A model generated the notes under the pieces. The model did not search any database. It worked only from the letters and a program-made list of their open reading frames with translations, and had not been told where the DNA came from. The position numbers and the translations under genes are program-made. Of a stretch of 64,000 nucleotides of DNA, positions 53,302-61,154 are shown piece after piece. Position 1 is the first letter of the stretch. Each line of letters opens with the position of its first letter. The stretch covers positions 42,784 through 106,783 of the forward strand of contig CAZIAK010000014.1 in the NCBI GenBank assembly GCA_964537035.1. The letters run 5' to 3'. This DNA comes from CAZIAK01 sp964537035 (lineage in GTDB: Bacteria; Planctomycetota; B15-G4).

Positions 53302-53439
53302 GTGGGCAAGGTCGAGTTCACCGAGCTGGCCCGGGCAGTCGACCCGGCCATCGAGACCCGCTGCGTGATCTGCCCGCCGGACAAGCACCATGAGGGCCCC
53401 TGGTGCGCCTGGGAGTTCACCTTGTCGGCAGGGCTCTGA
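53302..53439 (+). CDS. possible 45-aa Cys/His/Trp-rich protein in the phosphoesterase frame
   Basis: Directly after the phosphoesterase TGA, the same frame stays open to a TGA at 53437. A GTG at 53302 would give 45 aa, starting VGKVEFTELARAVDP and including TRCVICPPDKHHEGPWC. The Cys-x2-Cys and later Cys, with HH between, resemble a small metal-binding unit. No good ribosome-binding site precedes the GTG. It may be an independent small gene, a former C-terminal part of the phosphoesterase cut off by a point mutation, or a stop-codon readthrough product. Confidence 0.35.
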   Translation: MGKVEFTELARAVDPAIETRCVICPPDKHHEGPWCAWEFTLSAGL

Positions 53440-53495
53440 TCTGCCGATCACGCCTCAACCGCGCTGGCCAAACGGCCTGTCTCAATAAATAGCGC

Positions 53496-53510
53496 AGTCA
53501 ATGGTTGACT
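53496..53510. promoter_or_regulatory. palindrome AGTCAA-N3-TTGACT upstream of doxX
   Basis: A perfect 6-3-6 inverted repeat in an AT-rich stretch. A CAATAAAT element lies just upstream at 53483-53490 and could be a -10, which would place the palindrome near the transcription start, a position suited to a repressor. TTGACT could also serve as a -35. The regulator is not in the window. Confidence 0.45.
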
Positions 53511-53540
53511 AATCATCTAAAAAGAGGGAGGGTTGAGCGC

Positions 53541-53582
53541 ATGAATGCTCATCCCGAACGGCCCGATCAGGACGGCCAGTAG
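53541..53582 (+). CDS. possible 13-aa leader peptide before doxX
   Basis: ATG at 53541 with a strong GGGAGG site 8-9 bases upstream, followed by MNAHPERPDQDGQ and a TAG. It is in the leader of the doxX-pirin transcript. The ribosome-binding site is better than that of doxX itself, which suggests translation, but 13 codons are too few for coding statistics. Confidence 0.35.
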   Translation: MNAHPERPDQDGQ

Positions 53583-53633
53583 CGGCGTGAGCGATCGCCT
53601 CTCACCCTTCCCTCTTTCTTCTTGGATGAATAG

Positions 53634-54137
53634 ATGACTGGTCAAGCAATAACTCTGCAAGCCGACGACGGCAACGGTCTGAGCTGGCGGGCTCTTCTGG
53701 CGACCGACCGTTCTTACGCGCCCCTTGCCCTGCGGGTGACCCTGGCGGTGGTCATGCTGCCCCACGGTGTGCAGAAGGCCTTCGGCTGGCTTGGAGGCTA
53801 CGGTTGGTCGGGCTCGATGAACTTTCTCACCGAGTCCATGGGGCTGCCCGTGATGCTCGCGGCAGGGGTGATCCTGCTGGAGGTCGTGGGCCCCCTGCTG
53901 CTGCTGGTGGGCCTGGGCACCCGGGCGGTCGCTGCGGCTTTCATGGGCCTCATGATCGGAGCTGTGGCCACCGTGCACGGCGCCCACGGCTTCTTCATGA
54001 ACTGGTCCGGCAGCCAAGCTGGTGAGGGTTTCGAGTACCACCTCTTGATGATCGGTGTGGCGCTGGGCCTGGTGCTGCAGGGTGGAGGCCGTGGCTCCGT
54101 CGACTCCCTGATCACCCGGAACTCGGAGGCACCATGA
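53634..54137 (+). CDS. DoxX family membrane protein
   Basis: 167 aa with four helices: LALRVTLAVVMLPHGVQKAFGWLGG, PVMLAAGVILLEVVGPLLLLVG, RAVAAAFMGLMIGAVATVHG and YHLLMIGVALGLVLQ. The motif PHGVQKAFGWLGGYG and the HG..F region (AHGFFMNW) are typical of DoxX/YphA proteins. Family members are linked to thiosulfate:quinone reduction in archaea and to redox or oxidative stress responses in bacteria; the activity here is unknown. The gene overlaps the pirin gene by 4 bases (ATGA), a common pairing. Confidence 0.9.
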   Translation: MTGQAITLQADDGNGLSWRALLATDRSYAPLALRVTLAVVMLPHGVQKAFGWLGGYGWSGSMNFLTESMGLPVMLAAGVILLEVVGPLLLLVGLGTRAVAAAFMGLMIGAVATVHGAHGFFMNWSGSQAGEGFEYHLLMIGVALGLVLQGGGRGSVDSLITRNSEAP

Positions 54138-54832
54138 TCACCAAGCGCCCGTCCGCAGCCCGGGGGCACGCAGACCACGGCTGGCTCGACGCCTATCATT
54201 CTTTCTCGTTCGCTGGCTATCACGACCGCGCATTCATGGGCTTCGGTGACCTGCGCGTGCTCAACCACGACACCATCGCGCCGGCTCGGGGCTTCGGCAC
54301 CCACGGCCACGACAACATGGAGATCGTGACCTACGTGATCAGCGGCGCCCTGGAGCACAAGGACAGCATGGGCAATGGTTCACGCATTGAGCCTGGCGAC
54401 GTGCAGCTCATGTCTGCGGGCACGGGCGTGACCCACAGCGAGTTCAACCCGCTACAGGATCAGTCCACGACCTTGTTGCAGATGTGGGTGTTGCCGGCGC
54501 ACCGTGACACCGAGCCTCGCTACGAGGAGGCGAGGTTTCCCCTGGAGGAGCGGCAGGGGGCGTTGCGGCTCGTGGTCTCTCCTGACGGACGCGACGGTGC
54601 ATTGACCATCGGCCAGGACGTTCAGCTCTACGCAGGACTGCTCGTCGAGGGTGAGGCCGCGCAACTCCAGATTGACCCTGATCGGAGAGCCTGGCTGCAC
54701 GTGGCCCGCGGTGCGTTGACTCTCAACGGCATGGACTTCGGCCCAGGAGACGGCGCTGGTCTGATCGGCGAGTCGCTGCTGCGGTTCGAGGGCTCAGACG
54801 ACGCCGAGTTCGTGCTCTTCGACCTGCCCTGA
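54134..54832 (+). CDS. pirin family protein (YhaK-like)
   Basis: 232 aa, bicupin. The N-terminal cupin carries the family hallmark: RGHADHGWLDAYHSFSFAGY, the metal-binding FGTHGHDNMEIVTYVISG and LMSAGTGVTHSEFN with its His/Glu ligands. The C-terminal cupin (LYAGLLVEGEAAQLQID) lacks the ligand pattern, as in YhaK/YhhW. Some pirins oxidise quercetin as dioxygenases, others act as redox sensors. The link to DoxX fits a role with quinones or oxidative stress. Start codon overlaps the doxX stop. Confidence 0.93.
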   Translation: MITKRPSAARGHADHGWLDAYHSFSFAGYHDRAFMGFGDLRVLNHDTIAPARGFGTHGHDNMEIVTYVISGALEHKDSMGNGSRIEPGDVQLMSAGTGVTHSEFNPLQDQSTTLLQMWVLPAHRDTEPRYEEARFPLEERQGALRLVVSPDGRDGALTIGQDVQLYAGLLVEGEAAQLQIDPDRRAWLHVARGALTLNGMDFGPGDGAGLIGESLLRFEGSDDAEFVLFDLP

Positions 54833-54852
54833 GAGCGGGGAGTCTCACGAAG

Positions 54853-54869
54853 AGGCCGCCTCTCGGCCT
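54853..54869 (+). terminator. weak hairpin after the pirin gene
   Basis: AGGCCG (54853-54858) pairs with CGGCCT (54864-54869) around a 5-base loop, 20 bases after the pirin stop. It is followed by a C/T-rich stretch rather than a pure T-run, so termination is uncertain. Confidence 0.35.
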
Positions 54870-54965
54870 ACGCCCCTTTCCCTACTCCTCCGGTGCCGAG
54901 GGCGTATGGCCGGGTAGCCGCTGTGCTGACATGCTGAGGTCCTGTCTCAAGCGCAGGAGGATCTC

Positions 54966-56642
54966 ATGAACACCACCCATCCCGAGCCCAAAACGGTTCC
55001 CATCAGGGGCGTGCGCCTCGAAGTGAAACTGGCTCTCAGCGTTGGCCTGCTGGTGGCCCTCTTCATGGCCGGATTCGGGCTGGTGCTCCATGGTTCGCTC
55101 GAAGGCACGATTCGCCAGCAGATCCAACACGAGGCCATCAACGCGGCCCGGACGGCGGCTCAGGCGGATCTGATCACCTGGACCGCTGCTTTCCACACCG
55201 TGGACGAGGGGCTGGACCTGGCGCAGATGCAGGCCCGTGCTGACGCCGGAACGATCGAGGAGTTTCGAGCCTATGACACCGACCCGGTGCGCCGGGAGCA
55301 AATCGCCTGGAACAAGGCCCGCCTGGGGCGAGTCCTGGGCGACGACACCCGCATCCTGGCGGTGGAGATCTTCCGCTGGAAGGACGGCCATCGCGGCGCG
55401 GTGGTGAGTTCTGTCTACCCAGGCCTGGGGCGCTCGTTCGGTGCGGAGTTCATGACCAGCAAGAACTGGCCCGCCGTGCGCATGGGCCGGGGTGAAGCCC
55501 AGGAAGGACTGCTGGACGTGGGCGAGAACAGCTGGCATGTGATCAGGGGCAGCTATCCGGTGCTGGGCCCTGGTGGTGTTCAGGAGGGTGAGGTCGCGGT
55601 GCACATTCATGCGGCAGCCATCGCCGAAGCGGCCGCTGCATTCAGCGAGAAGGTCGCCTGGGCGGGCGGCGTCTTCATTCTGGTCAGCTTGATCATCGCC
55701 TACTTGATGGCCCGCTGGCTCACCAGCCCGGTGCGCAGGCTCGCCGATGATGCAGAGGTCGTGGTGGCTGGCGATTTCCATCACCACACCCGGCCTCACA
55801 GCACGGACGAGATCGGTCAGCTGGCGCGTACCTTCGAGCACATGACCCGTTGGTTGGCCCAGGCAGAAGAAGAGGCTGACGAAGCGGAGCACGAGACCGA
55901 GGGGATTCGCAACGAGCTGGCCTTGGCTGCGGATGTGACCGCCAGCCTGTTTCCCAAGACGATGCCTGACGTGCCCGGTTGGACCCTCGGTGGTCTTCAC
56001 GATCGGGAGGCGACGCCAGGCGGGGGCACCTACGACGTGCTGCGGATGCCTGACGGCAAGCTGGGCCTGGTCTTGACCGAGGCGTCGAGTGGCGGCGCAC
56101 CGGGCGCCCTCGTGGCGGCCATGGCTCGCTCGACCCTGCGCTTCGCAGCAGAACGGAGCAGTGACCCGGGAGCCGTCTTGCGGGACGCGAACGGTCGCCT
56201 GGCCCCTGACCTGAGCCAGGGTCTGAACCTGGCGGTGTTGCTGGTGGTGATCGATCCGGCCACAGGGGCCGTGTCCATCGCAAACGCAGGTCACCGCCCT
56301 TTGTTGCACCTCCATGCTGCCCACGGCACGTTGGAGACGGTGTACAGCGAGGGCGTGCCCCTGGGCGCTGGCGATCCCAAGGCGTTCGACGCTGCGCTCA
56401 GGGTGGCGAAGATCAACGTCGAGCCCGAGGACACCTTGGTCATGTACGGGTCAGAGATCTCGAACCTGCCTGGCACCGATGGCGGAGTGCTGGGTGAGAA
56501 GCGGCTGGCGGCGTTGGTGAAGCAGGCGGCGCAGCTGCCCGCGGACGAGTTGGTTCAGCGGGTGGGAGCCACCTTGCGCAAGTACCACGGCGAGGAGTCG
56601 CTAGGTGCAGACGTCACGCTGATGGCCATCTGCCGCCGCTGA
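54966..56642 (+). CDS. membrane HAMP - SpoIIE/PP2C-like protein with altered metal site
   Basis: 558 aa; the ATG at 54966 has AGGAGG 5 bases upstream. Two helices (about 20-43 and 230-250) flank an extracytoplasmic sensor domain, followed by HAMP (WLTSPVRRLADDAEVVVAGD), a coiled coil and a SpoIIE/RsbU-type domain from ~320. Conserved non-catalytic parts remain (SLFPKTMPDVPGW, SIANAGHRPLLHL, GADVTLMAI). The metal-binding motifs do not: GGDxYDV reads GGGTYDV (Gly354), GDVSGKG reads TEASSGG (Glu372) and YTDGVTE reads YGSEISN (Ser496). Only Asp357 and Asp549 survive. It may be a pseudophosphatase that binds an anti-sigma partner or ligand. No anti-sigma or STAS gene is nearby. Confidence 0.85.
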   Translation: MNTTHPEPKTVPIRGVRLEVKLALSVGLLVALFMAGFGLVLHGSLEGTIRQQIQHEAINAARTAAQADLITWTAAFHTVDEGLDLAQMQARADAGTIEEFRAYDTDPVRREQIAWNKARLGRVLGDDTRILAVEIFRWKDGHRGAVVSSVYPGLGRSFGAEFMTSKNWPAVRMGRGEAQEGLLDVGENSWHVIRGSYPVLGPGGVQEGEVAVHIHAAAIAEAAAAFSEKVAWAGGVFILVSLIIAYLMARWLTSPVRRLADDAEVVVAGDFHHHTRPHSTDEIGQLARTFEHMTRWLAQAEEEADEAEHETEGIRNELALAADVTASLFPKTMPDVPGWTLGGLHDREATPGGGTYDVLRMPDGKLGLVLTEASSGGAPGALVAAMARSTLRFAAERSSDPGAVLRDANGRLAPDLSQGLNLAVLLVVIDPATGAVSIANAGHRPLLHLHAAHGTLETVYSEGVPLGAGDPKAFDAALRVAKINVEPEDTLVMYGSEISNLPGTDGGVLGEKRLAALVKQAAQLPADELVQRVGATLRKYHGEESLGADVTLMAICRR

Positions 56643-56738
56643 TTCTGGCAGGTTGTACAGCGGCTGGGTCAGGCCATCGCGCCGGCCCGGCCGCCGTGTT
56701 TGAAGGCGAGAACCTGGGGCGCCCCGGGCCAGGCCGCT

Positions 56739-57650
56739 TCAGGCTCGGCGTACGGGTAGCTGCACGTCGAGCTCGAAGGACTCGGTGCCGTGGGCGAAGG
56801 GCCGTCCCACAAACGACTCGAAGCAGGGCTGGTCGTCGGGCTGAAAACCGCTGGCGGGCAACCAGGTGCCGAACAGCCATTGCAGGATGCGCAGCTCCAG
56901 CTCGACGTCGCCGCGCATGGACACCTGGGCCACGGTCATGGCGGGGAACTCGTAGCGGCCGATCTCGCCTTCCGGCAACACGTCGTCGACCTCCACGGCT
57001 GTGTCGTAACGGCAGTCTTCGAGCGCGGTGACCTCCGGGTCGTCCCACATGTAGCCGAGCCACTGGCCGTCGGCCTGGCCCCGAGCCGTCGCCCAGCTCA
57101 TCAGGCGGTTGACGGCGTCGTGGACCACGTCTGGCCGGTAGGGTTGCAGCACGCGGATGTAGGCCACGGTGCGGGGCGGCAGCTCGCGCAGCACGACGTC
57201 GAAGCCGTCTGGGTTCTCTCCCGCGGGCAGTCGCTGCAAGTGCTGGTGTTCGGGGGACAGCTCAACGATCTGCTCCAGCTGACCTCGTCCCTGGGCTCGC
57301 CATGTGTTCACATCGAAGAGGCTGGGCGGCATGCCGTAGCGTTGCTTGAAGGCCCGGCTGAAGTCTGACGAGGACGCGAAGCCGCAGGCCAGGGCGATGT
57401 CGGTCAACGAGCGCTCGGGCGTGTGGGTCATGAACTTCAGCGCCCGCTCCACTCGCAAGCGCTTGACGAAGTGGTGCAACGTCTCGCCCATGATCGCGCG
57501 AAAGATGCGGTGAAAGTGAAACGGCGAGAAGGCCGCGGCCTGGGCCACGTCTTCCAGGCGCAGCGATCCGTCGAGATGACTCACCACATGGTCGATGGCC
57601 ATGTTGACCCGTTCGAGGTAATCGATCGAGGTGGCGTCGTCGTTTCGCAA
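56739..57650 (-). CDS. AraC family regulator with GyrI-like effector domain
   Basis: 303 aa if the TTG at 57650 is the start, or 287 aa from the ATG at 57602. I prefer the longer form because SIDYLERVNMAIDHV is part of the usual AraC opening helix. Two helix-turn-helix units lie in residues ~10-110 (LEDVAQAAAFSPFHFHRIF and LTDIALACGFASSSDFSRAFKQRYG). The C-terminal ~150 residues are a GyrI/SOUL-like ligand domain (FDVVLRELPPRTVAYIRVL, YEFPAMTVAQVSM). Rob, SoxS-like and BmrR-type relatives respond to drugs or small hydrophobics. It is divergent from the VOC gene 100 bases away, a likely target. Confidence 0.88.
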   Translation of the reverse strand: MRNDDATSIDYLERVNMAIDHVVSHLDGSLRLEDVAQAAAFSPFHFHRIFRAIMGETLHHFVKRLRVERALKFMTHTPERSLTDIALACGFASSSDFSRAFKQRYGMPPSLFDVNTWRAQGRGQLEQIVELSPEHQHLQRLPAGENPDGFDVVLRELPPRTVAYIRVLQPYRPDVVHDAVNRLMSWATARGQADGQWLGYMWDDPEVTALEDCRYDTAVEVDDVLPEGEIGRYEFPAMTVAQVSMRGDVELELRILQWLFGTWLPASGFQPDDQPCFESFVGRPFAHGTESFELDVQLPVRRA

Positions 57651-57749
57651 GATCTGGCAAGTCGTCCGGGGAACGGGCTGGCATGGTATCACCCACCCGG
57701 GCGCGCTTCGGACGGGCCGCCACCATCCGCCACCCACCGCCGGAAACCC

Positions 57750-58232
57750 ATGCACATGAAGATCCTGCTCTCCGCTGCACTCGCTCTCTGCGCGACCCTG
57801 GCAGCGAACACCAGCACTCCCTCTCAGGACAAGGACACCCAGCCCATGGCACTGGGCGCCTTCTCGGTGAGTCTCGCGGTTCAAGACCTGGAGATCAGCT
57901 TGGACTTCTACACCAAGCTGGGCTTCAAGAAGACGGGAGGAGTGATGGAACAGAACTGGCTCATCCTGCGCAACGGCACCACGACCATCGGTCTGTTCAA
58001 GGGCATGTTCGAGAACAACATCATGACCTTCAACCCGGGCTGGGACTATCACGCCAAGGGGCTCGAGTCGTTTGAGGACGTGCGCAGTTTGCAGCGACGG
58101 TTGAAGGCCCAGGGCATCACGCCGGTCACCGAAGCGGACCCGGATGGCACGGGTCCCGCCAGCTGCATTCTCGTGGATCCCGACGGCAATACGATCTTCC
58201 TGGATCAGCACGTAGACGCGCCGCAGAAGTAG
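57750..58232 (+). CDS. exported VOC (glyoxalase-fold) protein
   Basis: 160 aa from the ATG at 57750. The N-terminus is a signal peptide (KILLSAALALCATLAA), unusual for this fold. The VOC domain follows: FSVSLAVQDLEISLDFYTKLGF, NWLILRNGTTTIGLFKG, FEDVRSLQRRLKAQGI and CILVDPDGNTIFLDQH. Typical VOC metal ligands (His/Glu at the start and end of each module) are only partly present, so binding rather than catalysis is possible. Cytoplasmic relatives include glyoxalase, dioxygenases and bleomycin-binding proteins. The opposing AraC regulator may control it. Confidence 0.85.
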   Translation: MHMKILLSAALALCATLAANTSTPSQDKDTQPMALGAFSVSLAVQDLEISLDFYTKLGFKKTGGVMEQNWLILRNGTTTIGLFKGMFENNIMTFNPGWDYHAKGLESFEDVRSLQRRLKAQGITPVTEADPDGTGPASCILVDPDGNTIFLDQHVDAPQK

Positions 58233-58361
58233 GCCCACCCCGTCCTGCCTTCAGGGGCCGGAGTGCTCTGCGCGGGGTTGTGGACCTGCGCAGAGTGCAG
58301 CGCTGTGTTACGAACTGTAGCGAGGGCCCCCGAAGCTCCATGACCGCCATAATGCGCAGTC

Positions 58362-59681
58362 ATGAGTACACTTCTCGCTCGCTTACGGTCTCGTGAGCAT
58401 CCGATCGAAGTTGTTGTTGTAGGGATCGGATCGATCGGGAGTTGCCTGGTTCATCAGGTGCAGCTCACTCCAGGGATGACACCAGTGGGCATCGCTGACA
58501 TCCGGCTGGATGTGGCGGTGGGGTGGGCGGAGAAGCTGGGCCTCCCCTATGAGATTGTCGAGAGCACCAGCGCGGCGCAGGCGGCCATCGATCGTGGGCT
58601 CATGGCGGTGGCCAGCGACGGGGATGTGTTCGCGCGCCTGGAGCGGGTAGACGTCTTCATCGAGGCCAGCAACGCCATGGAGGCCACCGCTCGCTCCGTG
58701 CTCACCGCCCTCGACCACGGGCAGCACGTGGTGATGATGAACTACGAGGCCGACCTGATGTTCGGCCCCGTGCTGGCCGCCGCAGCCCACTCGGCTGGCA
58801 AGGTCTACACCGTGGCGGACGGCGATCAGCCCACGGTGATCAAACGCCTGGTGGACGACATCACCCTGTGGGGTTTTGACCTCGCCGTGGCGGGAAACAT
58901 CAAGGGTTACCACGACCAGTACATCACCCCGCTGACCATCGCTCCCGAGGCGGACAAGCGCGGGCTGGACCACAAGATGTGCTCGTCCTACACCGATGGT
59001 TCGAAGCTGTGCGTGGAGATGGCCGTGCTGGCCAACGGCCTCGGGCTGAGCACTGCGAAACCGGGCATGCACGGGCCGCGGCTGAAGCATGTGCTCGAGA
59101 TCTTCGACCACATCGACATCCCCCGCATCTACGAAGAGCAGGGCCCCTTCGTCGACTACGTGCTGGGCGCGGAGCCCAAGGGCGGCGTCTTCGTGGTGGG
59201 CTACACCGAGAGCCCGCTGCAGCAGAACACCCTCGACTGGTTCCCGCCTGAACTCGGCGACGGCCCTTTCTACCTGTTCTATCGGCCCTATCATCTGGGC
59301 GCCATCGAGGCCATGAACTGCGTGATCGAAGCGGCCCTCGATGGCAGCGCCCGCCTGGAGCCGAACTACGGCATGCGCACCAACGTGTTCGCCTACGGCA
59401 AGAAGGACATGAAGGCTGGTGACACGATCGATGGCATGGGCGGCTTCGCGTCCTACGGCTTGATCGAGAACCTCGATGATGGCTACCACGCTCGCCCGGG
59501 CCTGCCCATCTGCATCGCGGAAGACGTGCGGCTGAAGCGGGACATCCGGCGGGACGAGAAGATCTACCTGGAGGATGTGGAACATGATCCCGCGTCCTTC
59601 AACTTCGACCTCTACCGGCGGTCGGTGGAGCTGCCGCCCCGGTTCAGCGAACCCGTCGGGGCACTGACCGGGTCGAGGTGA
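58362..59681 (+). CDS. COG4091 oxidoreductase with C-terminal SAF domain
   Basis: 439 aa. An NAD(P)-binding Rossmann fold opens with VVVVGIGSIGSCLVHQ. It continues with FIEASNAMEATARSVLTAL and VMMNYEADLMFGPVLA, the homoserine-dehydrogenase-like pattern of COG4091. The C-terminal ~110 residues (TNVFAYGKKDMKAGDTIDG, IAEDVRLKRDIRRDEKIYL) are a SAF domain as in antifreeze-like and FlgA proteins. The substrate is unknown; it is not an ordinary homoserine dehydrogenase because the substrate domain differs. A CATAAT element lies only ~10 bases before the ATG. It is first in a four-gene run on the plus strand, and the next start directly follows its stop. Confidence 0.85.
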   Translation: MSTLLARLRSREHPIEVVVVGIGSIGSCLVHQVQLTPGMTPVGIADIRLDVAVGWAEKLGLPYEIVESTSAAQAAIDRGLMAVASDGDVFARLERVDVFIEASNAMEATARSVLTALDHGQHVVMMNYEADLMFGPVLAAAAHSAGKVYTVADGDQPTVIKRLVDDITLWGFDLAVAGNIKGYHDQYITPLTIAPEADKRGLDHKMCSSYTDGSKLCVEMAVLANGLGLSTAKPGMHGPRLKHVLEIFDHIDIPRIYEEQGPFVDYVLGAEPKGGVFVVGYTESPLQQNTLDWFPPELGDGPFYLFYRPYHLGAIEAMNCVIEAALDGSARLEPNYGMRTNVFAYGKKDMKAGDTIDGMGGFASYGLIENLDDGYHARPGLPICIAEDVRLKRDIRRDEKIYLEDVEHDPASFNFDLYRRSVELPPRFSEPVGALTGSR

Positions 59682-61154
59682 ATGGGGGACATGCCTCGAC
59701 ACGCCTTGCGGGCCCTGTTCGTCTGCCTCGCCAGCGTGTACCTGCTCACTGCGGGCGGGCACGTGTACAGCGGCGACGGGCACTCGATCTATCAGACGAC
59801 CCGTGCTCTCGTCGAGCGGGGCGAGCTGTCCATCGACGGGGAGGACTACGTCTACGGCGCCACCGGGCCTGACGGTGAGTTCTTCAGCAAGTTTGGCATC
59901 GGGCAGTCGCTCGTAGCGGCGCCGTTGTACATGGTTGCTCGGCAGGCCGTGTCCGTGCTGGGTGCGCAGGGCATGGGCGCCTTCGCGGGGAAGTCCCCGT
60001 CAGACCTGTGCTTGCCGATCACCTACACGCTCAATCAGTTCGTCACCGCTGGCGTCGTGGTGGCGTTCTGCGCCGTCTTGATCGGGCTGGGGTTCGCCTT
60101 GTCGTCTGCGCTGATCACGGGGCTCGTGCTGGGTTTGACCACCACGCTCTGGCCCTACTCGGGCTACTTCTTGTCTGAGCCGCTGCTCGCCCTTTGCCTG
60201 GTGCTGGGTTTGCTCTTCCTGCTCAGGCACAGCCGCACGGGAACGCCCTCAACGGCCCTCGCCGCCGGGGCCTTCGCGGGCTTCGCCTGTCTGGTCAAGC
60301 TCTCGGCGGTGGTGGCGCTCCCAGCCTATCTGGTGTACGTGATGTTGAAGCTGCAGCCAGGGCGTCGGCTGAGAGCGGTGGCCTTGTTCGTGGCGCCGGT
60401 CGGCATGGCCTTGCTGTCGTTGCTGGCGCTCAACCAGCTGCGCTTCGGCGGACCCTTCGAAACTGGCTACGTGAAAGACGGTGGCCTGTTCAGCGGCGAT
60501 CCCCTGCGAGGCATGGCCGGACAGCTCATCAGCCCGGGCAAGTCGGTGTTCCTGTTCTCACCGCCTCTGCTCGCCGCCCTCTTCTGGACTCGCGCTGCCT
60601 TCCGACGTTTCCTGCCTGAGGCCGTCTTCTGCGCTGCCGTTTGCCTCGCCTTCGTTGTGCTTCACGGCTCGTACCACAGCTGGATGGGCGGCTACGCCTG
60701 GGGCCCCCGGTACCTGGTGGCGGTCGTCCCCTTCGCGTTCTTCCCCGTGGCCTGTGGTCTGGATCGTCTGCTTCGTTCGGGTGCGGGTCGGGCGCTCTGG
60801 GCGGGGTTGATCCTGCTGGCGGCGGCGGGGTTCTGCGTTCAGCTACTGGGCGTCCTGGGCAACTACCACGACTACGACGCGATCTATCTGGCCGAGGTCA
60901 TGCCCGACTTCGCGGGCGACTCGTGGGAGCTCATGTCCTGGTCGTTGCAGCGCTCACATCTTGCGGCCAGTCTCTACCTGGTGCAGCACGGACACCTCGA
61001 TCTCTGGCTGGTGACTTTCTCCGGCGAGGGCGTGCCGATGAAGCTCCTGCTACCTGCGCTGCTGTTGCTCTGCGGGACGCTGCTGGTCTCGCTGCGCGCC
61101 CTGTGGCGAGCCCTCGCTGCGCCCCGCCCAGGGAGGATGGAGGCCTGCCCATGA
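59682..61154 (+). CDS. GT-C-type polytopic membrane protein (glycosyltransferase 39-like)
   Basis: 490 aa; the ATG at 59682 directly follows the previous stop, and an ATG at 59691 is also possible. About eleven hydrophobic segments are visible, including VVVAFCAVLIGLGFALSS, ALCLVLGLLFLLRH and ALWAGLILLAAAGFCVQLL. The first extracytoplasmic loop has the acidic residues expected of a GT-C active site (YSGDGHSIYQTTRALVERGE). GT-C enzymes use polyprenyl-phosphate sugars to glycosylate lipids or proteins on the outer face. Assignment rests on topology and the loop, not on a specific motif. The stop overlaps the next start (ATGA). Confidence 0.75.
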   Translation: MGDMPRHALRALFVCLASVYLLTAGGHVYSGDGHSIYQTTRALVERGELSIDGEDYVYGATGPDGEFFSKFGIGQSLVAAPLYMVARQAVSVLGAQGMGAFAGKSPSDLCLPITYTLNQFVTAGVVVAFCAVLIGLGFALSSALITGLVLGLTTTLWPYSGYFLSEPLLALCLVLGLLFLLRHSRTGTPSTALAAGAFAGFACLVKLSAVVALPAYLVYVMLKLQPGRRLRAVALFVAPVGMALLSLLALNQLRFGGPFETGYVKDGGLFSGDPLRGMAGQLISPGKSVFLFSPPLLAALFWTRAAFRRFLPEAVFCAAVCLAFVVLHGSYHSWMGGYAWGPRYLVAVVPFAFFPVACGLDRLLRSGAGRALWAGLILLAAAGFCVQLLGVLGNYHDYDAIYLAEVMPDFAGDSWELMSWSLQRSHLAASLYLVQHGHLDLWLVTFSGEGVPMKLLLPALLLLCGTLLVSLRALWRALAAPRPGRMEACP

